From assembly GCA_033026295.1 (NCBI GenBank), contig CM065173.1, forward strand, positions 6,799,517 to 6,863,516: a stretch of 64,000 nucleotides of DNA. Reading direction: 5' to 3'. Numbering within the stretch: position 1 is the stretch's first letter; every line of letters starts with the position of its first letter. The notes beneath the pieces are model-generated. The model was given only the letters and a program-made list of their open reading frames with translations. It ran no database searches and was not told the origin of the DNA. Both the position numbers and the translations under genes were made by a program. The DNA is from Channa striata. Taxonomy: Eukaryota; Chordata; Actinopteri; Anabantiformes; Channidae. Below, piece after piece: positions 40,452 to 51,500 of the stretch.

Positions 40452-41280
40452 TTATTTGGTGTCACAATCTCCATTGGGAGCAGAGAGGCTTTGGGTGTAG
40501 TAGACAGCATCTGCAATGGTAAAGAATATCATTTTGCTCTCGGCTTTACCCCCTTCTTTTTTGTCCGGGTAATATCCCCCTCTTTCCAGAATATCCATTA
40601 CCGAGACATTACAGTTGGCCAGAACGACCCTGACCCCGAGTTCTTCATAATCTTTGCGGACCTCTTTCAGAGCGTTCACTCCAGCCGTATCTAGAAACAA
40701 GATTGAGCTGCAGTCTATCACTATGCTGTGTAAGCTGCGGGAATATCTTTTATTGAGCATCAAAGTGACTTTTGCAGTAGCTTCAATTCCTTCTTCTTTA
40801 TGCGCATCCTCTTTCTCTGAACTCATATTTGAGAATTCAGGGACCTCTTCCTGTTTGCTTTTCTTCTTGAACTTTATGCGCATTGATTTCTCCTTTGCAG
40901 GGTCAAGTCCTACACACTTGTAGAGAGATTTTTTGAACAAGCTTTGATTGGCGTAATAAATTGGGGCCTCATACCTAAAAACAGCCACCCCGGGATGTGT
41001 TTCAAGTCCATGGTATGACAACAGTACGTCATAATGGTCCCTCGTTGTGGCCCGGCCCAGCTCCAAGACCTGGACTTGCTGTGTTCGCCCCAGTACGCAG
41101 AAGGCTGACACCAAAACCCCTATAAGGAGACCCAGCTCTGTGTTGACCAGGGCTGAGCTTGCCATGGTTATCAACCAGATAGAGGTATCAACACGACTAA
41201 CACGCCACATTCTGGGAACGTCGGTGAACTTTCGTAGAGCGCCACGGAGGTTGACCAAAATGATGGCGGCAAGCACACAC
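40452..41280 (-). CDS. slc26a2: slc26a2 coding exon 4 (last TMs and STAS domain)
   Basis: Acceptor TTTGTTTTAG precedes the exon; its first base completes the lysine codon begun in the previous exon (phase 2). It encodes VLAAIILVNLRGALRKF, the last membrane segments and the STAS domain, and ends in a stop at 40452. A charged linker inside STAS (KFKKKSKQEE, then MSSEKEDAHKEE) is the variable loop of SLC26 STAS domains. Confidence 0.95.
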
Positions 41281-44200
41281 CTAAAACAAAGAAGGGAAAA
41301 GGTCTCAAGGTTCAAACAGGGAGGAATAATAACACAAGAAGCAAAGAAAAAACACATCAATAAACAGTCTGTAGCTGATGATTGACTATATTGATGAAGA
41401 CATACCATGTGATAATTGAAGCTGTGAAAACAACAGTCTAGAATCAAATCATTACTGCTGGTCAGCTCAAATCAATGGACAGTTGTCAAGGTTCACTCAA
41501 GTTTTACAGCATCTCCCAGTGTGTTAAAAATCCCATTAATATTTGTTGGTTGAAATTAAGTTCATTTTTTTAAATCCATATTCATCATAAATTCTTATCT
41601 TGTGAGTCCATATACCATACCATTTTTTAAAATCAAAGGGGTTTTTTCACTGAAATTTTGTCTAAAGCTAATCAAACTAGTCCAGCTCTAGGTCTAGGTC
41701 AGAATTAACCCTGAACTATAACCGTATCTATCATAGTTTGCCTACCCTTGAAATTTCTTTTTATGCTGAATCACAAGAAGAACAAGCTGATGTTAAAATC
41801 AATAACTCCAGTGAAGTTACTTAAATTCTAATTGGTTCTACTTAAAACTAAATCAAAGCTGGTTGCCATGATGATGTTATATGTAAGTGTGTTATATGTA
41901 AGATTAAGTGTTGTTGTAAATAAATTCTAAATGTTGACCTAGAGTTAACACTGCTCAGGACTGAATATGAACACTATGATATGCTGGAAAGTTTAAGTTG
42001 GTTAGAAAATTGGAACATTAATCAATTAAGAGCATGGAGGTTGTCATTCCAGCAATCGAAGTTGCTCACTAAATAGAAAATTAATATGCATTTGAAATAA
42101 GTGACACGGTTTCTTATTAATTAAGACTCTGGTATGCTTACTTCTGAAGGGAATAGAAGAGTGGTGAGATAACCAGAAGCACCAGCAGCAGAACGAAGGC
42201 ACTGACCAGCCCGGACATCTGGGTCTGGCAACCTGTTGATTCCTTAACGAGAGTCTTAGTTAAAGCTGCGCTGGTGGTGAAACATCGGAAAAACGACGGC
42301 AGGATGTTGCAGAAGCCGATGGCGTACATCTCCTGGTTTGCATCCACGGTGTAGCCGTGCTTCTTGGCAAACAGCTCGGACAGCGAGACTGTGATGGCAA
42401 ATCCCACAATGGCAATGGAGAAGGCATCAACAGCCACGTTGGGGATGAGAGACCATGAGGGCAACTGGGGAGGGAGGAAGCCTGTGGGGATGTTACCAGC
42501 CACGTCCGATCCATACTCAGTGTTGAAGTGACCAAAGTGAGAGGCCAAAGTGGCAATTATTACCACAAAGAGCTCAAATGGAATTGGAGCCTAGGTAAGG
42601 ACCAGAAAAAAACACACGTTGGTATTGGATAGTTTAGACAATCTGAGGTCTCTGATTAAAAACTGTTACGTTTGGTTTTAGGGTGGCAGAGAAACTTGTT
42701 AGATGAACCACAAGGGTTTTTTGTGGGATTTTTATTACGTCTCAGCTCCACATCATCAGTCTTTGTCAATCTTTTGAAGATAAGCTTTGTTAGCTCAAAG
42801 CTAGCATAAAGCTAAGTGTACATTTTTTGCAGTATCTATTTTAAAAATGGTAAAAAGAATGAAACTAATGATTTTAATCAAATAATTTGATTAATGTTTC
42901 ATCAAACATAAGATTCAACAGCCTAGCTATTAAAATAATATTTCATTACATATTAAAGGAAAATTAATAAGTTTTAATTTTTTTTAAGTTTTAATCAATT
43001 AATAAAGGGAAGCAAAGTTTTGAACTGATATAATTAGGTCATCATATTACAAAAACTTTACTTATACTTTCCTTGACCATTTCTGTCACTTCTGAGGATG
43101 AAGGAACTGAATGTGCATTATTGTTATTATGTTAAAGTTGGGGTTAGTTTGCATCTTCTTACATGTAATTTCAATTTAAGGGGGATGTAAACTCTTAAAC
43201 CCATTTGTATCTTCATACACACTTACAGGTTTAGCTCTACTGTTCATATTCAAATCCACATGTTTGACATACAAACGGGGAAACAAAATGCATGGACTTC
43301 AGTGTAGAACAGAATTTAGAAAAGCTAAGCGCTTGTGAACATTTTTACCAAATTCTAAATAAATGAAAAGCATGTTGAAAGTAGCAATGCCTGCCCCGGA
43401 TTTAACAAAAAACTAATGACCCAAACACAAAACTGTGATCCCAGAACTGTGAATTCCGTGAACCCTTCCACCCCAAGGCATTCATGAAATGAAGAAAACT
43501 GCATTTAGCATTATTTACCTTCAGCTTGGCTTTGAAGCGATCGTTAAGTTCCTTGGTAGGTATTAGTATCAGCAAACACACCACACTGGTCACCAAGTCA
43601 CAAATGTTAGTATTTGCTAAGTTTGTGAGCAGGCTGAACCAGGTCTTGAGTAGGGTGAACCAGCCCTGGGGCCTGGGGATCTTCAGACCCAGAAGGTACT
43701 TGATCTGGGAAGTGAGGATTGTCAGGGAGGCTCCAGTTGCAAAGCCACTGAGAAGAGAGTCAGAGAGGTAGACGGAGATGAAGCCCACCTGGAAAAGGCC
43801 CATTAACACCTGAGAGAAAGACATACACAGGCATAAGTTGGCAGATTTAAAACTATTTGAATTCAAAGACCCTGAAAAAAGGCACTTGGTTTACAGTTTT
43901 CAGACTGTTCAGGTTATAGCACCATTTGTTTTATACCTACATAAATGTCCCTTATACTGTCCTTCACATCGGAGAGAACAGTTACACTAGCAAGTAATAA
44001 GGTGTGTCAGGACTGCTCCGGCTTTCTTACCTGGTAAACTCCGGCAGTAAAGGTAAGTGTAGCTCCCACTGTGATTGCATAGCAGCTTCTGTCACATTCC
44101 TCCCAAAGACTGCCATTCCCCCGGCCTTCAAACAGGACAGTGCTGTTGTCACTGCCGATGCTACCGCTTTCTGTGAGGAATCCTGCCAAAGCTAATTCCC

Positions 44201-44642
44201 TGTCCACAACTTGGCCCACAAGCAAGCAGAGCACCCCAAAAATTCCCACTGAGATGTGTCTGGAAGTTCCTAGCAAGGCATAAATGATGGAGGAGAAGAA
44301 AGACGTATAGAGACCATAAATAGGGTCCTGGCTGGCTAACAAGGAGTACGCTATGGATTGGGGGACCAACAGTGTTCCAACAATCAGTCCAGACATGACA
44401 TCACCTAGAAGCCAGTCCCGGAGCCTGTAGCGTGGTAACCACGTAAGAATTGGAAAGAAGCCCAATATTTTGGATTTCGCCTCAGTTGGTGTACACAAGC
44501 AGTGTTTCTTCAGCCGACGTGACACCACAGTTTGCCAGCTTTTTCCCGCATCCTTTTCCACTCTTTCCAGAATGAGGGGCAGGTGCTGCTCGCTCTCAGC
44601 TCCTGCTTCGGTTGCTGCATAGCAGTCGTTGCCATGAGTCAT
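40452..44642 (-). CDS. slc26a2: slc26a2, sulfate anion exchanger (DTDST), whole gene
   Basis: Plasma-membrane SLC26 exchanger that brings in sulfate for proteoglycan sulfation; loss in human causes chondrodysplasias. Four coding exons (44642-44031, 43809-43519, 42590-42142, 41280-40452) join in phase to 2181 nt, 726 aa plus stop; human is 739 aa. Residues 1-80 are a cytosolic N-terminus ('ILGFFPILTWLP'). Then comes the transport domain with GDVMSGLIVGTLLVPQSIAY and GTSRHISVGIFGVLCLLVGQ, and an extracellular loop with NST and NGS glycosylation sequons. TM segments through FAITVSLSELFAKKHGYTVD and TLVKESTGC follow. The C-terminal STAS domain (about residues 540-715) has a lysine-rich insert and the IVIDCSSILFLDTAGV core. 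The start MTHGND is preferred because a splice acceptor lies 9 nt before it; an upstream in-frame ATG falls in the intron. These features and the domain order match human SLC26A2 better than SLC26A1. Confidence 0.95.
42142..42590 (-). CDS. slc26a2: slc26a2 coding exon 3
   Basis: Acceptor CCTTACCTAG and donor AA|GTAAGC. 449 nt encoding APIPFELFVV through LFYSLQ, which holds the signature FAKKHGYTVDANQEMYAIGF and several TM helices. Confidence 0.95.
43519..43809 (-). CDS. slc26a2: slc26a2 coding exon 2
   Basis: Acceptor TCTTTCTCTCAG and donor AAG|GTAAAT. 97 codons in phase 0, from VLMGLFQVGF to RFKAKLK, including FATGASLTILTSQ. Confidence 0.95.
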
Positions 44643-44651
44643 GGTTGAGAC
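44031..44651 (-). CDS. slc26a2: slc26a2 first coding exon (9 nt UTR plus 204 codons)
   Basis: Acceptor TTCTACCACGCTACAG at 44652 is followed by GTCTCAACC and the ATG at 44642-44640. The exon ends FTAGVYQ with donor CAG|GTAAGA. Its end corresponds to the one conserved intron position recalled for human SLC26A2 (after GVYQ). Confidence 0.9.
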
Positions 44652-45879
44652 CTGTAGCGTGGTAGAACAAAAGTTCAGTTTCATAGTCTAAAATGTATGG
44701 AACCATTAACTAGTACCTGAATTTGTTCTTTTTTTTGGTCACAACCGGCAAACAATTTAAAAGGCTGATGGAAAAAGACGTATTCAGTTCAGACAGGTTG
44801 TCCATTAATGCAAATTACACTTTGAATCCACACTTTGCAGTCAGTGACCACACCTCAGTCCAGTACGCATACCGCTGAATGTGTAGTTCACATCAGACAT
44901 CCGAAGCATGTGTCTGAACTAAAGCCGTTCTGAAAAGAAGAATTGTCAGAAATTCCTCCTGGTAGTTGTGCAGGTCTAAACTGCAGTTACAAGGAGGGCT
45001 TGTTTTGAGCTTATTGCTCAAAGGTGGTTTAAGCACTTATTAAATAAAAGGTATCACCAATTTCTTTCCACCAACCCTTAGAATCTTTAAACTAATACAT
45101 AATTTAATCCCCTGCCCTAACTGACCATTAGACAGTTTGTATTTGGGATCAGATTATCTTTTATGACCACGCAGAAAATCAGGCTTATGTTATTCTGTCA
45201 TAATTAATGCATACCAATTCTGTTCATTGTATAGCTTATCTTTTCATCATTAGACTTTTTATTCTTGTCGGTGGATACTGAAGTTATTTGTTTTTATTTT
45301 GGTGTGGTTCTTTTCCTTTTCCTTTCTTTTGAGCAGAAAGCAGCTGTAACAAGAATTTCCCGCTGGGATTTAAATTTGACTATAGTTAAACTTTGATCTA
45401 AATCTGGAGGCTTCACAGCATTTTTCTTGCCACATTTTAAAATTGGCATCTTACTGCTTTGCAGGCTGGTGTGAAGTGGACGGCTGAGAAGGAGAACTGT
45501 AGAATATCACTCTGACTTTTCCGCTGAGCCATAGTTCCTCCTTCTCATATCACAAACTGAGAAGACTTCTGTTCACATCAGCACATGTAAACCTTGGACC
45601 ACTCAGGTCCATAGGAGCTTGAGCTACTGACTGACTGGATCTACATTTATAGTGAATTCATCATACTTTTAGATTAATCAAATGTTCTCATTTACAACCA
45701 CAAAGGCAAAACAAATCAGGAACTTTTCCCTGACGTTTACAGCCTGATCATCTGTAAAAACTCCTTCCCTGCATTTGTCCGAGCGCAGCGTCCGTGGGAT
45801 TACGGCACTTGTTCTTTTTCTCAAAGTGCTAAGGAGATTAATGGTCACGCACAGCGGATATTTCACGTTATATGCGGAT

Positions 45880-46320
45880 TAAGGAAACGCAGCAGGTACC
45901 TGGAGGTGCCTCCACTCGTGCATCGGGGAAAAAATTAATAACAAAAAGTTATTAAACAGCTCGGGTGTATTTTAGAGTTTGTGTAAAGTGCTCAATCAAA
46001 TGTGCACGGCGCCGTGTGACGGGCGAGCTGCCTCCGCGGGGCTGAATGAGAACCATTGTACGGAGTGTCAACGTGGACACGAGAGTCAACTTCAGTCCAG
46101 GAAACTCAGTCCGTCCAAGACGCAAAAGACGCAGAAAACAGAGATAGGACATTAAAACCTGAAGACACTGACCTGGGCTGAAGCAGCCGCCCTCACGAAC
46201 ACGAACCGAGCTCCCCCTCACACGGCGAACCGTCTTTCCGCCTCATATTTGTTTTACACAAGCCTGATCTCCGTGCGTGATGACGTGTCATGCAACGTGC
46301 TCCCCACGTCACGTGACCTG
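45880..46320 (-). promoter_or_regulatory. slc26a2: Probable slc26a2 promoter and non-coding exon 1
   Basis: This is the most CpG-dense stretch near the gene (CACGGCGCCGTGTGACGGGCG, CCTCCGCGGGG). On the minus strand a donor, CCCAG|GTCAGT, ends at 46173 and could close a non-coding first exon that splices to 44651. Upstream of it lie a CRE-like TGACGTGTCA (46281-46290) and an E-box/CRE-like CACGTCACGTGAC (46305-46317). TSS position is not determined. The pairing of this exon with the gene is inferred from location and strand. Confidence 0.45.
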
Positions 46321-47740
46321 TCGGAAGAAAACAGGACGACGAATCACTTTTTAGCAAAAATAAAACGTGAATGAGGAAAGTAGTTATGCAAATGATATTT
46401 AGACAAATGCAAAAGTACTACAGTAACAACAAGGAGAGTCTTTACAGTCTAATTGTTAGGCCCAAGTTGTGCAACAGCCAAATATAACAGATTTCCATTT
46501 GAAATTCAAACTGAATCCAAACCTAAAACCTAAAATCCTAAACCTATGAAACACTTGAAAAGCAAAACAATTGATAACATATATGTGTAATTTTTTTCTT
46601 AGTTTACAATTCACAACTTGTGAATGATAAGTTGCCCTTCATTTCTCTGTGTTACAAGTCTAAGTTAATCATTCATTTATGTCTGAAGGGCAGAGCCAAA
46701 ACAGTTTCCAAAAGATAACAATGTGATGTGACAATGATAACATATTGCAGCATCCCTGCTGGTGATGGGTTTTTCAAAAATGACACCACAGCTGTAACCT
46801 TACTAAAATAAAGTTAAATGACAACACATACTTTTTTTTAACTATCTTGAACTGGTAATATCAGCTGTATATTTATATAATGTATTTATTTTATGACGTT
46901 AGCAGTGGTATAAAGATTTGCTGTACTCTTTGAGATTCCTTAGAGGTGGTGTGAAGGTTCATCACCAGAATATTAAGAAAATTACATAAAATAATTTAGA
47001 AAGCTGTGGATAGCCTGTGAAAGATCCTCAGAATACATACTGTAAGAAACATCAGTAGGATTAGAGTAATGGTGCAACTTTGTAGCTCTGAAACTTTGCC
47101 ACGCTTTATATCATTTATATCAGATTGAGGTCTTTTTTATGGTTCCATTGAACCATCAATACTATTAGTCTTAAAATCTAAAATATAAACTGACCATGCA
47201 TCACTAGCTCTTGTAAATATATTAGCAGAGATGAAATTAAACTTCTTCAGCTTCAACTTTAAACAAATGCAAGTAATTGTGAGAGAAAATGTAGATCATA
47301 AACCTCCAGCTGATAAAATCAAAATCATGGTCTAATTTATGGAATTCAGCTGTCTAACTTTAGTTTAATATTCCAGCCACTGTTGTCCCAAATAAAAACC
47401 TTTTGACAATACAGACTGTCACAGAATGACAAAAATCTACATTTAAGACTTTTATAGATTTTGTTTATTTCCAGTTTGCAGTACGTGAATCTGCTCTTTG
47501 AGGTTTAAATTTGCCTTAAAAAATTTTTGTTAAAACATTCTTGGGATCTGATACTCTTAATGAGTATTGCTGATGAAAACTGACAAAATAAGTGTGGGAA
47601 ACGTGGCTTATGAATCTCAATGTAAAATGCTCTATGCCTTAAACACATCATATATTACATATTCAAATCAATTTTCACGCTATTGCATTAAACCTCTTAA
47701 ATGTTAATTATGTCTTATAGCGAGACAGTAGTTGTGTCAT
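46321..47740. other. Intergenic spacer between slc26a2 and pde6a
   Basis: About 1.4 kb of AT-rich sequence between two divergent genes. No open frame of note and no clear repeat. Confidence 0.6.
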
Positions 47741-47754
47741 TGAACAATGGGAGG

Positions 47755-47835
47755 GACTGTAATCTTAGTAGTGTAATTGGATGCGGGCTTATGTCCACAC
47801 ATGACCATTTAAAACCATCCTGGTAATCCCTTCTT
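47755..47835 (+). promoter_or_regulatory. pde6a: Probable pde6a proximal promoter with CRX/OTX-like sites
   Basis: TAATC at 47760-47764, TAATTGG at 47774-47780 and TAATCCC at 47824-47830 fit OTX/CRX-type homeodomain sites, which drive photoreceptor genes. ATTTAAAAC at about 47808-47816 could serve as a TATA-like box. The sites sit just before the inferred non-coding exon. Function is inferred from motif content and the photoreceptor role of the gene. Confidence 0.4.
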
Positions 47836-47839
47836 TTTC

Positions 47840-47917
47840 CCAGACACCTGCAGAGTTGGTTAGCAGGACAGAAGGATTTCACGCTTTACTGGTGACGATA
47901 CAAGAGGACTTTGACAG
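47840..47917 (+). other. pde6a: Inferred pde6a non-coding 5' exon
   Basis: The sequence up to TTTGACAG is followed by the donor GTAAAC at 47918. An acceptor (TTCTCATTAGCAG, ending 48178) lies five bases before the start codon. Together they suggest a 5' UTR intron of about 260 bp. The exon's 5' limit is a guess. Confidence 0.45.
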
Positions 47918-48183
47918 GTAAACTTGTTCACGTTTAATTTCAATAATCATTAGATCAGTTGTGGTGGGGTTTCATCTGGACTGCTGATGAAATCTTATGT
48001 AAAGCACCTTGGACAATGTAGGGCTTTGTGACAATATAACAAACACTAGACAGTAATGAGAAATGACTCGTAATTCTCTGCAGCTCTTCCAAACTTTTTA
48101 GCCTGTTTTAGGTCATTGTTTTGGTTAACTTTATGCTTAGAGCTAAAGCAAAATGAATATTACACTTCTCATTAGCAGCACCC

Positions 48184-48512
48184 ATGGTGGACGCAGCGAC
48201 AGCAGAGCAATTCCTGGATGCCAACCCGCAATTTGCCAAGCAATACTATGACACCACCTTTCGACCCAAGGTCATCTCAGACCTGCTGGACAACAACCGC
48301 AAGACGGCGGTGGACATCAGCAAGTTCCATGACCTGTCAATGCTGGATGAGAGTGAGATCCTCTTTGACCTGGTGCGGGACATCCAGGACAACCTGCAGA
48401 TGGAGAAGTCTGTCTTCAACCTGATGAGACACCTCAGCTTCATGATGAGGGCTGACCGCATGAGTCTCTTCATGTACCGGCAGAGAAACGGTGTGGCTGA
48501 GCTGGCGACAAG
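48184..48512 (+). CDS. pde6a: pde6a coding exon 1
   Basis: ATG in good context (CACCCATGG). Encodes MVDAATAEQFLDANPQ through RQRNGVAELAT and two bases of the next Arg codon; donor AG|GTTACA. Includes the start of GAF-A (FNLMRHLSFMMRADRMSLFM). Confidence 0.93.
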
Positions 48513-51500
48513 GTTACAGGAGATTTATTTTTACATTTATAAAATCGTCAGAAATGTGACCACATCATATTTTCACATGCTGTTACACTCTTATGCTTGG
48601 GAAAGTCCAAGTCTACACTTGGACTAAAAACATTTAGATAAATAAGAACCAACACTGCATTTGTCTTGAAAACTCAGGTCATCTGGGTGTGACCTAAACC
48701 TTGGGATCCATTCATCTTACAGAACTCAGCATTAATAAAGTTGTTTCGCCTCCTATTTATTTGCATTTCCTCCACATAATCATTTACCTGTGCACTTGCC
48801 ATCATGGAGCACATATCTTACATTTTCAGACAGATCTTCAGGGAACAGTACTGAATCAAGACAGATGCAGTTTTTCACCGCCACGATTTTTCATAATCAC
48901 ACGGTTCCAGACAGTCACATTTGGGAACATCATGGAATGTTAGCTGAGTACGTACCAGTTCAGATTTACACAATTTAAAAGAAGCCCATTACAACCAGAC
49001 CGTCCTACTTCTGCCAGCTGCAGTAGAGATTGGGCGTGTACAGTACTTGGCAGAAAAAAAATGAATCTTCAAAGGGACATTTTAAGTTCTTTAGTCGTAT
49101 GGTGTTTGTGTTTTTTGTTTTATTACCTTTGTGTTTATTTTCACCTCCAGGTTATTTAATGTCCATAAAGACGCAGTGTTTGATGACTGCCTGGTGCCAC
49201 CTGACAGTGAGATTGTGTACCCTTTGGATATGGGCGTTGTGGGCCACGTGGCCTCCACCAAGAAGATGGTCAATGTTCCCAATGCGTCAGAGGTAGATGC
49301 ATTTTGTTTAGCGTTATGAATTTTTTAGGGTTAAACAGCGGAATACTGATACTGATCTGTTCCGTGTCACTAGTTTATGTATTCACATACAAACTCTTCG
49401 CTCATATGCATGTAGTTAATATAAACAGCAGATGTGGTAAGTGACTAAATGTATTTTCTTATGTAGTGTATGTGAGTGCAGCTTTCAGGTAGTTTACTGT
49501 AGTCTTTCCATTTTTTGTAAAAACGTACCTTTACTCCACTACATTCAACAGCTTTAGTTACTAGTTACTTTTTTAAAAATGATTCCTCATGTTTTTCACA
49601 TGTAATTTTTTTTCTCTTTAATCTGGACTAGACTTTCACATCTGTGTTGTTTTCTTTGAAGATTCCTTGCACTTTAAGTACATTATGGGGTATGTGTTTA
49701 ATATTTAATATCAGTAACATGAGCAAGTAATTTTAAGTCATTTTAAGTGGCATACCTCCTTTTTTTTAGAGAAGCCCTTCCCCTTTAATTGAGTTTTGAG
49801 TTTGTGCACTAGCAAACATCTTCCTCCCAATTCATTCCCCTTTCTTGTATCTCACATTGCACAATGTAAATATACAAATATACAGATATTTCATATTGTG
49901 TCACAACTCTGCACCTTGACTTTTTATCTGTAGATTTTGGGTTTGCAACTGGCACCGAGACACATTTCTAGTACTGTGAAGTGTTCTTCACTGTGCCTGG
50001 CAACAGTTTTCTAATTGCGATTCTGAGTCTAAACCTGTTGACTTTAGAATCTGCTCACCAAGCAGTTCTGTGTCCATGTTGGTGTCAGCGAACGTGAATC
50101 ACTGTTTGGCCTGTGTGAAAACTACAATGCAGCTCTGTCTCGGCTTGGCCACCAGAGGGTGACACGACACCACCGTATTTCTACCACTAATTCCCCCAAA
50201 CCAAATCCAGCACAATCTCATTATAGGCAATACCTTTGACATTTGAAAATAGCTGGCGAGCTTATTCCCACGTTCACTTCAAGTTTGTCATGCACTGCGG
50301 GTCCACTACTTTCACTTCCACCCCCTCACACTGCCTGTACACGCACCGACCGTTATTGTGACATTTACACCTAATAAGCCGGCAGCCCACTCCACATAAA
50401 TGATGGGTACAAGCTCTCCTCTGTATCAGTTCATCTTTTCATGTGAGATAAGAAAGCTTGGTCGCTGATGTAGGAACATAACACACCTGGATTGATTGCG
50501 CCTGTTTGCTGCTGGGCCGGCCTGTTGTACCTTTACTGCGAGCCACCGCGGAGCAACCGTCACTGTAATGTTCAAAACCTCTGCCCGTCATGCTGTAGCA
50601 CACACAAATGGGAAATGTGGCAGCTGGAACAATATCAAAGCCTCCGAGCCTCGGTCTCCCCAGTCACAGAAAAGGAACAGCTACTGTTTCCATATAATTG
50701 TTCAGCTTTGTGATGCTAATGCACTGTGGATGGCCTTTCAGCAAAGGCAAAGCCTGGGAGTAACTGTCTTTCTGTACTCTGTTTCCATCCAAGTCCAATC
50801 CAGTCCAGACTGGTAAACCAGTCAGTATTCTTGTAGGTGGAAGGTGGGGATTATGTCTCACTGGGATTATGTGGTAGTTGGCAGTGGCCGGCCTCATTTC
50901 TCTTCCATCTTATGCCCCTGGATTGTTGAAAGTTTATTAGTGATGTAATGTGCAGCATCAAAACTGTTCAAGGTTTCCTTAGTTGAAAAGTGTGTGTGTG
51001 TGTGTGTGTGTGTGTTGTGTGTTTGTGTGTGTGATTAAGGTGGAGAGTGTCGGTGGGGGTGGTTGTGGATGAGGCTGGTTAATCTGTCCTGAATTAGAGC
51101 GATCCCAGATTACTTCCAGAGGTCACAAAGGCCCTGAGCCACTTTCCCAGACTCAGCACTATAATACATCTTTAATCTGTTCTGTTAAACTTCATTGTTT
51201 CACTTTAATGTTGTGTTGTTGTTTTTTTGTTGTTGTTCTTTAATTATTCCAAAGGGCGTAAACAGTTTGAAACCAATTTAATCACTTAACGTGTTGAAAT
51301 TTGAGACGTTAAATTGTCAAGGCAGGAAACAGTAGAAATCTTTCTATCAAAATGTAAAAGTGACAAATATTAAACATTGAACTGGGGATTATAAAGTTTC
51401 AATACTTATGGATATACTGTGTATATATGTTCCAGAGACAAAGCCCATCTGCAATAGCTAGAGATGTACAGTAAACATATAATTTGTATTTTTATCAAAT

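Noticed and set aside
44643..44684. Upstream in-frame ATG (MKLNFCSTTL) as the slc26a2 start
   Set aside because: A splice acceptor (CTACAG) separates it from the MTHGND start, so it falls in the 5' UTR intron.
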